This document shows positions 1-5,544 of a stretch of DNA of 8,670 nucleotides, one piece after another. Position numbers and translations under genes: made by a program. This stretch comes from Hyphomicrobiales bacterium (lineage in GTDB: Bacteria; Pseudomonadota; Alphaproteobacteria; Rhizobiales; UBA4765), in assembly GCA_027487195.1 (NCBI GenBank), contig JAIYEB010000410.1, forward strand, positions 1-8,670, given 5' to 3'. Each line of letters begins with the position of its first letter. Position 1 is the stretch's first letter. Below the pieces are notes generated by a model that was given only the letters and a program-made list of their open reading frames with translations, was not told where the DNA came from and made no database searches.

Positions 1-144
1 CCGGACGGATCTGCGATCCATGGCCTTTATGCTGCGGGTGGGGCCGCTGCAGGCGTTTCAGGCCCTGCAGCGTCTGGCTATCTCTCCGGCAACGGCCTTT
101 TGACCGCCGTTGCGCTGGGTGCGATTGCAGGAGCTACGAGATGA
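1..144 (+). CDS. C-terminal end of an FAD-dependent oxidoreductase (partial, 5' end outside window)
   Basis: Frame 1 is open from the first base to a TGA at 142-144 and gives 47 residues. They contain GLYAAGGAAAGVSG followed by SGNGLLTAVALGAIAG. This is the C-terminal FAD-contacting segment of the flavoprotein family that includes fumarate reductase/succinate dehydrogenase flavoproteins and 3-ketosteroid dehydrogenases, where a GlyAlaGly-rich turn and a GNGLL/GNSLL stretch close the dinucleotide-binding fold. The catalytic domain is outside the window, so the substrate cannot be told. The last 11 bases overlap, tail to tail, the 3' end of the leftward LuxR-type gene. No terminator separates the two. 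The family assignment rests on this short tail only. Confidence 0.72.
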   Translation, partial: PDGSAIHGLYAAGGAAAGVSGPAASGYLSGNGLLTAVALGAIAGATR

Positions 145-721
145 TCCCACGGCGGAACGCGCGCGCCACGGCATGCGGACGTGACACCGCGCCAAGCTTG
201 GACATCGCGCTCGTTACATAGGATTCAACAGTGCGGCTCGATAATCCAAGCTCGCTACTGATCTCGCGGGCGGTCTTGCCTTCTGCAACAAGCCCCAGGC
301 ACTCCGCTTCACGCGGGGAGAGGACCTCACGCGATTGGGATTGTGCATCGAGCGCTGACAGTCGGTCGACCGCCATCACGGCTGCAAGATCAAGCAGCGT
401 CACGATCCACGGTTCCGGCTGCGGGCTTGCGCCTTCATAGATGATACGCCCGACCACGCCGATGCTGTCCTCGATCGGGATAATCCACGCATCTATATCC
501 CGCCGTACCCCGCCGGAACGCACGCGCCGATCAGCTGTGCCGCCATTCGCACGCTCTGACTCGGCACGATCATGATAGTGGCGAGCACCTGAAAAGCCCG
601 CAATCACAGCAACATGAGAGAGCTTGGACATGATCGTCGAGGCACTATCAATCAACGGAAGCTCATCGACAAATTCGCGACAGGCCCTAGCAATTTCTAA
701 TCCATTATCAGCTTTAATCAT
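134..721 (-). CDS. LuxR-family transcriptional regulator (GerE-type HTH), probable LuxR solo
   Basis: The product has 195 residues. The last 60 or so form a GerE/LuxR DNA-binding domain: LSPREAECLGLVAEGKTARE, then a helix-turn-helix with the classical LSSRTVESYV recognition helix, then AMSKLGAVSRPHAVARA. The first 130 residues look like a short, degenerate sensor domain. Its end (VVGRIIYEG, then an Ala/Leu-rich helix) loosely recalls an autoinducer-binding domain, but I cannot place the usual ligand residues. There is no response-regulator receiver domain and no luxI-like gene in the window. The start could be ATG at 721 or the TTG directly before it at 724; neither has a clear ribosome binding site, and ATG is chosen. 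The gene lies 54 bases downstream of the phosphoesterase gene on the same strand, so co-transcription is possible. It overlaps the oxidoreductase tail-to-tail. The effector is unknown. Confidence 0.85.
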   Translation of the reverse strand: MIKADNGLEIARACREFVDELPLIDSASTIMSKLSHVAVIAGFSGARHYHDRAESERANGGTADRRVRSGGVRRDIDAWIIPIEDSIGVVGRIIYEGASPQPEPWIVTLLDLAAVMAVDRLSALDAQSQSREVLSPREAECLGLVAEGKTAREISSELGLSSRTVESYVTSAMSKLGAVSRPHAVARAFRRGIIS

Positions 722-775
722 CAAGACAGGGTGTCTGGAATCGCCGCCTGGCTCAATCTGTCCAAAGCGACAGGT

Positions 776-1636
776 TCAACGCTGCAAAACCATACGTTTC
801 GTTGCGCGCATTGACAGGATGCCAGCGCGATCAAATCCGCGCCTCGTGACCACGACATGCGCGTCCTCGACATCAATGATGAGGTATTCCGCAGGGTCCT
901 GGCTCTGATCGGGCCTGGCCGATGCGGAGGGGACGCCCCACATGGGAATGGAGCCCGGCAACATCGTGTGCATGGGGGTGTGCATGTGACCGTGCACGAC
1001 CATGTCTGCGCCAGCGCGCCGGAGCGCCTCGCTGACCTCGTCGCCGTTTAGAAGGCGTTTGGCGCTGTGGCCCGCCATCACAACGGGATGGTGGATGGCC
1101 ACAAGCCGGAAGGCATTCTCATGGGCGAGCGCGCTGACAAGCTCATCGAGTTGTGCCCGGCTGACCCGTCCTGTTGCACGAAATGGCGGACTTGCGATTG
1201 CGCTCGAAAGGCCGGCGAGCACAACTGGACCGCGCCGACGCAGGACCGGAAAGCCAACCTGACCGCTATCGCTTGTCAGATAGGGCGCCCACGACTGGAC
1301 CACGGCATTGAGTGCTCCTGGAACATAGGCATCGTGATTGCCGGGGATCACAGTGACGTCAGTTGCCGGGCCAAGGCCGTCCAGCCAGTGCCGTGCCGCG
1401 CTGATCTCGCCTGGCAGCGCGAGGTTGGTCAGATCACCGGCGACCACGATGTGATCGGGGCGTTGGGCCTTGAGATCGGTTGTGATGGCTAAAAGCGTTT
1501 CCGGATCATGGATCAGGTGACGCCTGCGCTTCCAGTTGGCCCACCCCAGAACGCGCTTTGACGCCAGTTCGCCAAGTCCAGGCGATGACGGGGGTCTGAG
1601 GTGTGGGTCGGAAAGGACTGCAATGCGAAACGCCAT
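776..1636 (-). CDS. Calcineurin-like metallophosphoesterase (CpdA/class III phosphodiesterase type)
   Basis: The product has 286 residues and all five metallophosphoesterase blocks in order: D10-P-H12 (VLSDPHL), GDLT at 67-70, GNHD at 99-102, HHP at 182-184 and HGHMH at 215-219. These ligands bind a two-metal centre that hydrolyses phosphomonoesters or phosphodiesters. Relatives include the cyclic-AMP phosphodiesterase CpdA and UDP-2,3-diacylglucosamine hydrolases, but the substrate cannot be read from the motifs. There is no signal peptide or membrane segment, so it should be cytoplasmic. An upstream in-frame ATG at 1693 would add 19 residues with no family resemblance. The start at 1636 puts the strand at the protein's very N-terminus and has CAGGGA a few bases upstream. 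A 15-bp palindrome lies 43 bases upstream of the start. Confidence 0.88.
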   Translation of the reverse strand: MAFRIAVLSDPHLRPPSSPGLGELASKRVLGWANWKRRRHLIHDPETLLAITTDLKAQRPDHIVVAGDLTNLALPGEISAARHWLDGLGPATDVTVIPGNHDAYVPGALNAVVQSWAPYLTSDSGQVGFPVLRRRGPVVLAGLSSAIASPPFRATGRVSRAQLDELVSALAHENAFRLVAIHHPVVMAGHSAKRLLNGDEVSEALRRAGADMVVHGHMHTPMHTMLPGSIPMWGVPSASARPDQSQDPAEYLIIDVEDAHVVVTRRGFDRAGILSMRATKRMVLQR

Positions 1637-1678
1637 GGTCCCTGACCAATGGAATGAATTTGACCTATCGATCCTGCG

Positions 1679-1693
1679 TTGTGGCAACCACAA
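1679..1693. repeat. 15-bp perfect inverted repeat upstream of the phosphoesterase gene
   Basis: TTGTGG, spacer CAA, CCACAA. It lies in the intergenic stretch 1637-1910, 43 bases upstream of the leftward phosphoesterase start. The position suits an operator, but six-base arms can arise by chance and no second copy was seen. The rest of this intergenic stretch shows no convincing gene. A TGTCAA at 1701-1706 reads TTGACA leftward, but has no matching -10 element. Confidence 0.3.
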
Positions 1694-1899
1694 GTTCGAA
1701 TGTCAAACTCGAAAATTCCACTAAAATCATATGCTTGCCAGTGGTTCTGATGATTTTTGACATTTGCTCCGACCCTTGTCCCAGAGGGGATGCAAAAGTC
1801 AGAGTCAGACCACTCGTCGGCGCGCGAGCCTGGATCAGGTGCTGGTATGACCTATGCAACCTGTCCTGCACGATCGTCATCAATGTCCTGATGTGGAAC

Positions 1900-1904
1900 A
1901 GGAG
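1900..1904 (+). promoter_or_regulatory. Ribosome binding site of the 54-residue membrane protein
   Basis: AGGAG ends six bases before the ATG at 1911. This is the best Shine-Dalgarno sequence in the area. It fixes the start at 1911, rather than the longer open frame beginning at 1854. Confidence 0.75.
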
Positions 1905-1910
1905 TGTCTC

Positions 1911-2075
1911 ATGATGAAGTTTGCTCTTCTGGTCGGTGCGCTTGTCTTGGCCTGGTACGGCTATGACTGGCTGCATATCCGGGCGTCAGCGGCTGCGGGC
2001 CACCATGCGTTCGAGGTCTTGAGCGGCACCATTTTGCTGATCTCCGCCAACGCATATTTTCTCTTGCGGGAATGA
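1911..2075 (+). CDS. Small two-helix membrane protein of unknown function, 54 residues
   Basis: Unrecognised. The start MMKFALLVG follows a strong AGGAG. Residues 4-21 (FALLVGALVLAWYGYDWL) form one hydrophobic segment. A short polar turn follows (HIRASAAAGHH, with three histidines). Residues 34-52 (FEVLSGTILLISANAYFLL) form a second hydrophobic segment. The chain ends in RE just after it. A hairpin in the inner membrane is the natural reading, or a cleaved signal followed by one helix. The well-placed ribosome site, two evenly sized hydrophobic stretches and charges confined to the turn and the end argue for a real gene. It stands alone between the leftward phosphoesterase and the tRNA-Leu/tig pair, with no obvious partner. 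Confidence 0.72.
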   Translation: MMKFALLVGALVLAWYGYDWLHIRASAAAGHHAFEVLSGTILLISANAYFLLRE

Positions 2076-2131
2076 TCGCATTTTTGTGACGATTTTGGGA
2101 TGCGCTTGACGCGCTGTGGTGCTAGAGAGCG

Positions 2132-2175
2132 CGCCTCTTCGGGGCGTTGCTCCGGCGGAGCCTGTCTGGGCAGAC
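2132..2175 (+). other. Three small GC-rich hairpins in the leader of tRNA-Leu
   Basis: Three short palindromes follow each other just before the tRNA. The first is 2132-2146, CGCCTC/GGGGCG with a three-base loop and one G-U pair. The second is 2149-2161, GCTCC-GGC-GGAGC. The third is 2164-2175, GTCTG-GG-CAGAC, ending five bases before the tRNA. They may structure the 5' leader that RNase P removes. Individually each is weak. There is a TTGAC at 2106-2110 but no matching -10 at normal spacing, so no promoter is assigned. Confidence 0.3.
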
Positions 2176-2180
2176 GGTTT

Positions 2181-2265
2181 GCGGGCGTGGCGGAATTGGT
2201 AGACGCAGTGGATTTAGGTTCCACCGGCGCGAGCCTTGGGGGTTCGAGTCCCTCCGCCCGCACCA
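2181..2265 (+). tRNA. tRNA-Leu, anticodon UAG, CCA encoded
   Basis: The acceptor stem GCGGGCG (2181-2187) pairs fully with CGCCCGC (2255-2261). Discriminator A and a genomically encoded CCA (2263-2265) follow. The anticodon stem GTGGA/TCCAC (2208-2212, 2220-2224) encloses the loop TTTAGGT, giving anticodon TAG at 2215-2217, which reads CUN leucine codons. The D arm has the usual AATTGGTAGAC. A long class II variable arm (around 2225-2237) is as expected for leucine. The T stem GGGGG/CCCTC holds the loop TTCGAGT. Only 40 bases separate the CCA from the tig start and no terminator lies between, so the tRNA may be processed from a shared transcript. Confidence 0.97.
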
Positions 2266-2305
2266 CTCCGAGCCAGGGCTTCGAAGACATCTGGGACGGA
2301 AAATC

Positions 2306-3691
2306 ATGACGCAAGTGACCGAAACGCTGGCCGAGGGCCTCAAGCGCGAATTCAAGATCGTGGTGCCAGCGGCGACGCTGAGTGGCCTGATGATGGCCAA
2401 GCTCACGGAAATGAAAGACCGCGTGCAAATCAACGGGTTCAGGCCCGGCAAGGTGCCAATGCCGCACCTGAAGAAACTCTACGGCAAGTCTGTGATGGCT
2501 GACGTCATCAACGACCAGGTATCTGTCACGACCAAGTCGCTGACGGAGGAACGCGGTTTCAAGCTCGCCATGCAGCCGAAGGTGACGCTGCCGGAAGAGC
2601 AGGCCGAGGTTGAGGCCGTGCTCGATGGGCAGAGCGATCTGTCCTACGGAATGGCATTCGAGGTTCTGCCGAAGATCGAAGTCGGTGACTTCAAGACCAT
2701 CAGCCTTGAGAAGCTCGTCGTGCCGGTAACGGACGCCGAGATCGACGAGGCCATGAAGCGCATCGCCGATCAGAATCGCCCGTTCGAGGCCAAGGACGGC
2801 GCTGCCGCCAAGGACGATCAGGTGACCATGGACTATGAAGGCTCCATCGACGGCGTTCCGTTCGATGGCGGCAAGGACACCGATGCCAACCTCGTGCTTG
2901 GCTCCGGCATGTTCATTCCGGGCTTTGAAGATCAGCTGATCGGCAAGAAGGCTGGCGATGCGGTTTCGGTGAAAGTCACTTTCCCGGCCGATTATCAAGC
3001 CGCAAGCCTTGCCGGCAAGGATGCCGTCTTTGCCGTGACTGTGAAGCTGGTGTCTGCGCCTGGCTCCGTGACCGTTGATGATGCGTTCGCAAAGACGCTT
3101 GGCATGGAGTCCCTCGACAAGCTGAAGGACGCCATCCGCGATCAGATCGGGCGTGACTACAACATGGTCTCGCGCGCCAAGGTGAAGCGCAAACTGCTCG
3201 ATGCACTCGATTCAAGCTACACCTTTGATCTGCCGCCGACCCTGGTTGATCAGGAGTTCGAGATCGTCTGGCGCAACGTCACGAACGAAATGCAGCAAAC
3301 TGGCAAGACGTTTGCCGATGAGGACACGACGGAAGAGGCCGCCAAGGCCGACTACCGCAAGATTGCCGAGCGCCGCGTGCGGCTCGGTCTTCTGCTGGCC
3401 GAAGTTGGCGAGAAGGCTCAGGTCCAGATTACCGACGAAGAGGTCAACCGCGCCTTGATCGAACGCGTCCGGCAGTTCCCGGGGCAGGAGCGGCAGGTCT
3501 ATGACTTCTACCGCAACAACCCGAACATGCTTGCCGAACTGCGTGCGCCGCTGTTTGAGGAGAAGGTCGTCGACTACATCCTCGAGCTTGCCAATGTCAC
3601 GGAGAAAACCGTCGACAAGGCAACGCTGACAGCATCGGAAGAAGCCGAGGAAGCGCCTGCGGCAAAGCCCAAGAAGTCGAAGAAGGCCTGA
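2306..3691 (+). CDS. tig: Trigger factor, ribosome-associated chaperone and peptidyl-prolyl isomerase
   Basis: The product has 461 residues, a normal length for alphaproteobacterial trigger factor. The N-terminal ribosome-binding domain has the signature NGFRPGKVP at about residues 46-54, which docks on protein L23 at the exit tunnel. An FKBP-type isomerase domain follows at about 160-245 (DQVTMDYEGSIDGVPFDGG, then FIPGFEDQLIGKKAGD). The rest is the helical chaperone cradle, ending in a lysine-rich tail (KPKKSKKA). The ATG at 2306 begins the family N-terminus (MTQVTETLAEGLKREFK). The open frame continues upstream, but that stretch is tRNA sequence. The ribosome site is weak (GGGACGG). clpP and clpX, which often follow tig elsewhere, are absent; the next gene is leftward. 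The stop codon sits in the loop of a small hairpin. Confidence 0.97.
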   Translation: MTQVTETLAEGLKREFKIVVPAATLSGLMMAKLTEMKDRVQINGFRPGKVPMPHLKKLYGKSVMADVINDQVSVTTKSLTEERGFKLAMQPKVTLPEEQAEVEAVLDGQSDLSYGMAFEVLPKIEVGDFKTISLEKLVVPVTDAEIDEAMKRIADQNRPFEAKDGAAAKDDQVTMDYEGSIDGVPFDGGKDTDANLVLGSGMFIPGFEDQLIGKKAGDAVSVKVTFPADYQAASLAGKDAVFAVTVKLVSAPGSVTVDDAFAKTLGMESLDKLKDAIRDQIGRDYNMVSRAKVKRKLLDALDSSYTFDLPPTLVDQEFEIVWRNVTNEMQQTGKTFADEDTTEEAAKADYRKIAERRVRLGLLLAEVGEKAQVQITDEEVNRALIERVRQFPGQERQVYDFYRNNPNMLAELRAPLFEEKVVDYILELANVTEKTVDKATLTASEEAEEAPAAKPKKSKKA

Positions 3692-3697
3692 GGCCTT
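3683..3697 (+). other. Hairpin with the tig stop codon as its loop
   Basis: AAGGCC, TGA, GGCCTT: six paired bases around a three-base loop that is exactly the tig stop codon. A short TTT follows. The T-run is too weak to call a terminator. The same six-base arms form the base of the true terminator at 3879-3913. Confidence 0.35.
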
Positions 3698-3753
3698 TGA
3701 TCAGGAGCGCCGTTCGATTTCGGTCGATCGGCGCACCAGTCATGATTTAGTCA

Positions 3754-3775
3754 CACTTGTTCATTAGAACACGTG
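3754..3775. repeat. 22-bp imperfect dyad in the tig-acetyltransferase intergenic region
   Basis: CAC-t-TGTTC, centre ATTA, GAACA-c-GTG: eight of nine arm positions pair. The form is operator-like. It lies between the 3' ends of two converging genes, where a promoter-type operator is not expected. The 226-base region 3692-3917 holds otherwise only the stop-codon hairpin, the terminator and a loose GCGCCG/CGGCGC pair (3707-3712 with 3729-3734). Confidence 0.35.
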
Positions 3776-3878
3776 CATTCGATGTTGTTGATCTTCCGAT
3801 CCAACGTCGATTGGCCCCTGGATGAGCCTGCGACGCCGGATGTACGCGCGCAGATCTCGGCCAGGGGTTTTGGTTTTC

Positions 3879-3913
3879 AAGGCCTTGCACCTTTGCTGGT
3901 GCGGGGCCTTTTT
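3879..3913 (+). terminator. Rho-independent terminator reading rightward
   Basis: AAGGCC (3879-3884) pairs with GGCCTT (3905-3910). GCACC (3887-3891) pairs with GGTGC (3898-3902). The two T/G positions between form G-U pairs in rightward RNA only, so the stem has 13 pairs and a six-base loop TTTGCT. The stem runs into TTTTT at 3909-3913. Leftward RNA would have two A-C mismatches and no U-run. It ends tig transcription 188 bases past the stop, or ends an unannotated small RNA. Confidence 0.78.
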
Positions 3914-3917
3914 GCTG

Positions 3918-4409
3918 TCAGATCGCGCGTTGCATAAGGACAAGGTCGAGCCTTTGTCCAAACTTTGAGCCAATGCCGGGTTGTCGCCCGACCTCGACGA
4001 ACCCAAGGCGAGCGTGCATCCGAAGCGACGCAGTCGACAGCGCATCGATGCCACCCACCATGGCCCACAGGCCTTGCTGGCGGGCATGGTCCAGAAGCGC
4101 TGTTACAAGCTGTGATCCAACGCCGCGTCCGCGCGCGTCCCGGGCGACATGGATGCTGTGTTCAACGACATATCGATAGCCTGGCGGGCCAGACCGGTAG
4201 GGCCCGTAACTGGCAAAGCCAATCACCTCGCCCATGCTGTCTGCGACCAGGACAGGGTATCCGGCCGTTATCCGCTGCTTCATCCAGGCAGCGCGATCGC
4301 CAACCGTTGCTTCAATGTCCGTCCACATCGCGGTTGTCGTGCGGATGACATCGTTCGTGATTGCTGTGATGGCCGACAGATCGCTGTCCGCAGCGGGTCG
4401 AATGTGCAT
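3918..4409 (-). CDS. GNAT N-acetyltransferase, MddA/YncA/phosphinothricin-acetyltransferase type
   Basis: The product has 163 residues, full length for this subfamily. It begins MHIRPA and carries TTTAMW (25-30), the strand GYPVLVAD (50-57), EVIGFASYGP (61-70), VEHSIHV at 82-88 with the conserved acidic residue E83, the acetyl-CoA loop RGRGVG (93-98), and the ending LGFVEVGRQPGIGSKFGQRL. As I remember them, MddA (PA4866), YncA/MnaT and the Bar/Pat enzymes share this pattern. They transfer acetyl to the alpha-amino group of phosphinothricin, methionine sulfoximine or methionine sulfone. Substrate here is inferred. The start at 4409 is preferred over the in-frame ATG at 4427 because AAGGAG sits six bases before it. 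It is divergent from the XRE-cupin operon with the 28-bp palindrome between, so shared control is likely. A terminator hairpin lies just past its stop. Confidence 0.9.
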   Translation of the reverse strand: MHIRPAADSDLSAITAITNDVIRTTTAMWTDIEATVGDRAAWMKQRITAGYPVLVADSMGEVIGFASYGPYRSGPPGYRYVVEHSIHVARDARGRGVGSQLVTALLDHARQQGLWAMVGGIDALSTASLRMHARLGFVEVGRQPGIGSKFGQRLDLVLMQRAI

Positions 4410-4411
4410 GC

Positions 4412-4438
4412 TTGACTCCTTCTCCATTATCGTAGAAT
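4412..4438 (+). promoter_or_regulatory. Candidate promoter of the XRE-cupin operon
   Basis: TTGACT (4412-4417) and TAGAAT (4433-4438) each match five of six sigma-70 consensus bases. The 15-base spacer is shorter than ideal. The -10 lies in the centre of the palindrome. Initiation about seven bases past it would fall within a few bases of the ATG at 4448. Confidence 0.45.
4416..4421 (-). promoter_or_regulatory. Ribosome binding site of the MddA-like acetyltransferase
   Basis: Leftward AAGGAG, six bases before the ATG at 4409. It decides between two in-frame ATG codons. The upstream one at 4427 lies inside the palindrome and has no ribosome site. Confidence 0.8.
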
Positions 4439-4451
4439 TCCACGATAATGG
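4424..4451. promoter_or_regulatory. 28-bp near-perfect palindrome, probable operator of the divergent cassette
   Basis: The ten-base arms CCATTATCGT (4424-4433) and ACGATAATGG (4442-4451) are exact reverse complements. The eight-base centre AGAATTCC contains GAATTC, so only one base pair of the whole 28 breaks the symmetry. It lies between the divergent acetyltransferase and XRE-cupin genes and covers the candidate -10 and the regulator's ATG. A dimeric XRE-family protein binding here would repress its own gene directly and could control the leftward gene too. The binding protein is inferred from position. Confidence 0.75.
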
Positions 4452-5017
4452 ACGAAAGCAAAATTTTTGAGCAGCGCATTGCGGACCGCATCAAGGCGCG
4501 TCGCCGAGGGCTGGGCCTCACGCTCGAGGGCCTGTCGAGCGCGTCAGGTGTGTCGCGCGCCATGATCTCGCGGATCGAGCGCGGGGAGGCGAGCCCGACC
4601 GCAGCGCTTCTCGATCGCGTCGCTGCCGGTCTTGGAACCACAATTGGCCAATTGGTGAGCCCCGTTGGCGAAGGGGATGTGGCGCGGGGGGACAGCCGCG
4701 CCAGCTGGACCGATCCTGCGACCGGCTATCACAGGCGCCAGATTTCGCCGGCAGGCACGGGGTCTCCGGTCGAGATCGTCGAGGTGACGTTCCCGCCGGG
4801 TGCACGGGTGAGCTTCACAGGGTTTCGCAACCGGAACGTGGACCAGCATGTCTGGGTTCTGGACGGCCAGCTTGAGCTGAAAGTCGGCGAAGTGGTCCAT
4901 CTCCTGGCTGCAGGCGACTGCGTGCACCATACCCTCGAGCTGCCAGTCAGTTTTCACAACAACACCGACGTGCCGGTTCGCTACGCCGTGGTTCTGCACA
5001 GGAAGGAAGCACAATGA
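4448..5017 (+). CDS. XRE-family transcriptional regulator with C-terminal cupin domain
   Basis: The product has 189 residues. About 11-66 is an XRE/Cro-type helix-turn-helix (IKARRRGLGLTLEGLSSASG, then SRAMISRIERGEASP, then LLDRVAAGLG). About 105-185 is a small cupin barrel (VEVTFPPGARVSF, HVWVLDGQLELKVGE, LLAAGDCVHH). In this family the cupin senses a small molecule and the HTH binds a palindromic operator. The usual cupin metal ligands before VLDG are largely missing (NVDQHVWVLDG keeps one His), so binding may not need a metal. ATG 4448 is the only usable start: a stop lies in frame at 4433-4435 and the next Met is inside the HTH. No ribosome site precedes it, and the start sits in the operator palindrome. 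Its stop overlaps the next gene as ATGA, indicating translational coupling. Confidence 0.92.
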   Translation: MDESKIFEQRIADRIKARRRGLGLTLEGLSSASGVSRAMISRIERGEASPTAALLDRVAAGLGTTIGQLVSPVGEGDVARGDSRASWTDPATGYHRRQISPAGTGSPVEIVEVTFPPGARVSFTGFRNRNVDQHVWVLDGQLELKVGEVVHLLAAGDCVHHTLELPVSFHNNTDVPVRYAVVLHRKEAQ

Positions 5018-5535
5018 TCCGGGTGTTAAATGCTGCTGAAGCTCACGCCGCTGTTCCAGACCTCGCACGCGTTCTCGTGAATTGCGTCGAAGGCGGTGCG
5101 TCCGTCAGCTTCATGGCAGGCTTCTCACAGGCCGACGGGGAGGCGTTCTTCGCGTCCTGCGCTGAAGGCGTGGCACGCGGTGAGCGCGTGATCATCGCAG
5201 CGCACATCGACGGAAAGATCGTGGGTACCGCCCAACTGATCCTCAACATGCCTCCAAACCAACCTCACCGGGCCGATGTTGCAAAGATGCTCGTTCACCA
5301 GGACGCGCGCGGGCGGGGTGTCGGGCTTGCCTTGCTGAGGGCCTGTGAGGCCGAAGCGCAGAGGCATCGGCGCACGAGGCTCGTGCTGGATACGGTGGAG
5401 GGGTCTGTTGGCGAGCGGCTCTACCAACGCGCGGGCTGGACCCGCGTTGGCGTCATACCGGACTATGCTTTGATGCCTGACGGTCATTTATGCGCGACGG
5501 TGTATTACACGCAACACGTCCCACCCGCCGGATAG
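5014..5535 (+). CDS. GNAT N-acetyltransferase resembling tabtoxin-resistance protein Ttr
   Basis: The product has 173 residues, full length. Landmarks are VEGGASVSFMAGF (25-37), GTAQLILNMPPNQPHRADV (71-89), the acetyl-CoA loop QDARGRGVGLALL (96-108) and LVLDTVEGSVGERLYQRAGW (123-142), then TRVGVIPDYALMPDG. From memory, the GGASV block, the AEV-KL-V approach to the RGRG loop, LDTEAGS and the TRVGE-PGY-PDGR ending of Ttr from Pseudomonas syringae line up in order. Ttr acetylates tabtoxinine-beta-lactam, a glutamine-synthetase inhibitor. The substrate here is inferred; many uncharacterised GNATs share this scaffold. The ATG overlaps the regulator stop by four bases, so it is translationally coupled. 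The TAG stop is three codons before the transporter start, in the same reading frame. Confidence 0.88.
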   Translation: MIRVLNAAEAHAAVPDLARVLVNCVEGGASVSFMAGFSQADGEAFFASCAEGVARGERVIIAAHIDGKIVGTAQLILNMPPNQPHRADVAKMLVHQDARGRGVGLALLRACEAEAQRHRRTRLVLDTVEGSVGERLYQRAGWTRVGVIPDYALMPDGHLCATVYYTQHVPPAG

Positions 5536-5544
5536 CATTACGCC

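Noticed and set aside
724..736. AGACA-GGG-TGTCT inverted repeat immediately upstream of the LuxR-type start
   Set aside because: The five-base arms are expected by chance and no second copy was seen. It would also occupy the ribosome landing site, so it could be looked at again if conserved.
1665..1976. Leftward open frame of 103 codons in the 1637-1910 gap
   Set aside because: It has no ribosome site or recognisable motif, and overlaps the well-supported 54-residue gene antisense.
2106..2134. Promoter for tRNA-Leu starting at TTGACG
   Set aside because: The -35-like TTGACG is good, but the only A/T-containing candidate -10 (TAGAGA near 2123) is about 11 bases away. Positions at normal spacing are pure GC.
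1961..2998. Long leftward open frame antisense to tRNA-Leu and tig
   Set aside because: It lies across a certain tRNA and a certain trigger-factor gene, has no family motifs, and has the odd His/Leu/Arg-rich composition of a codon-bias shadow.
3707..3734. GCGCCG/CGGCGC inverted repeat as tig terminator
   Set aside because: It has a 16-base loop and no T-run after it; the structure at 3879-3913 is far better.
3764..4087. Second leftward frame overlapping the MddA-like gene and the terminator
   Set aside because: It has no motifs, runs through the terminator hairpin, and is out of frame with the intact acetyltransferase.
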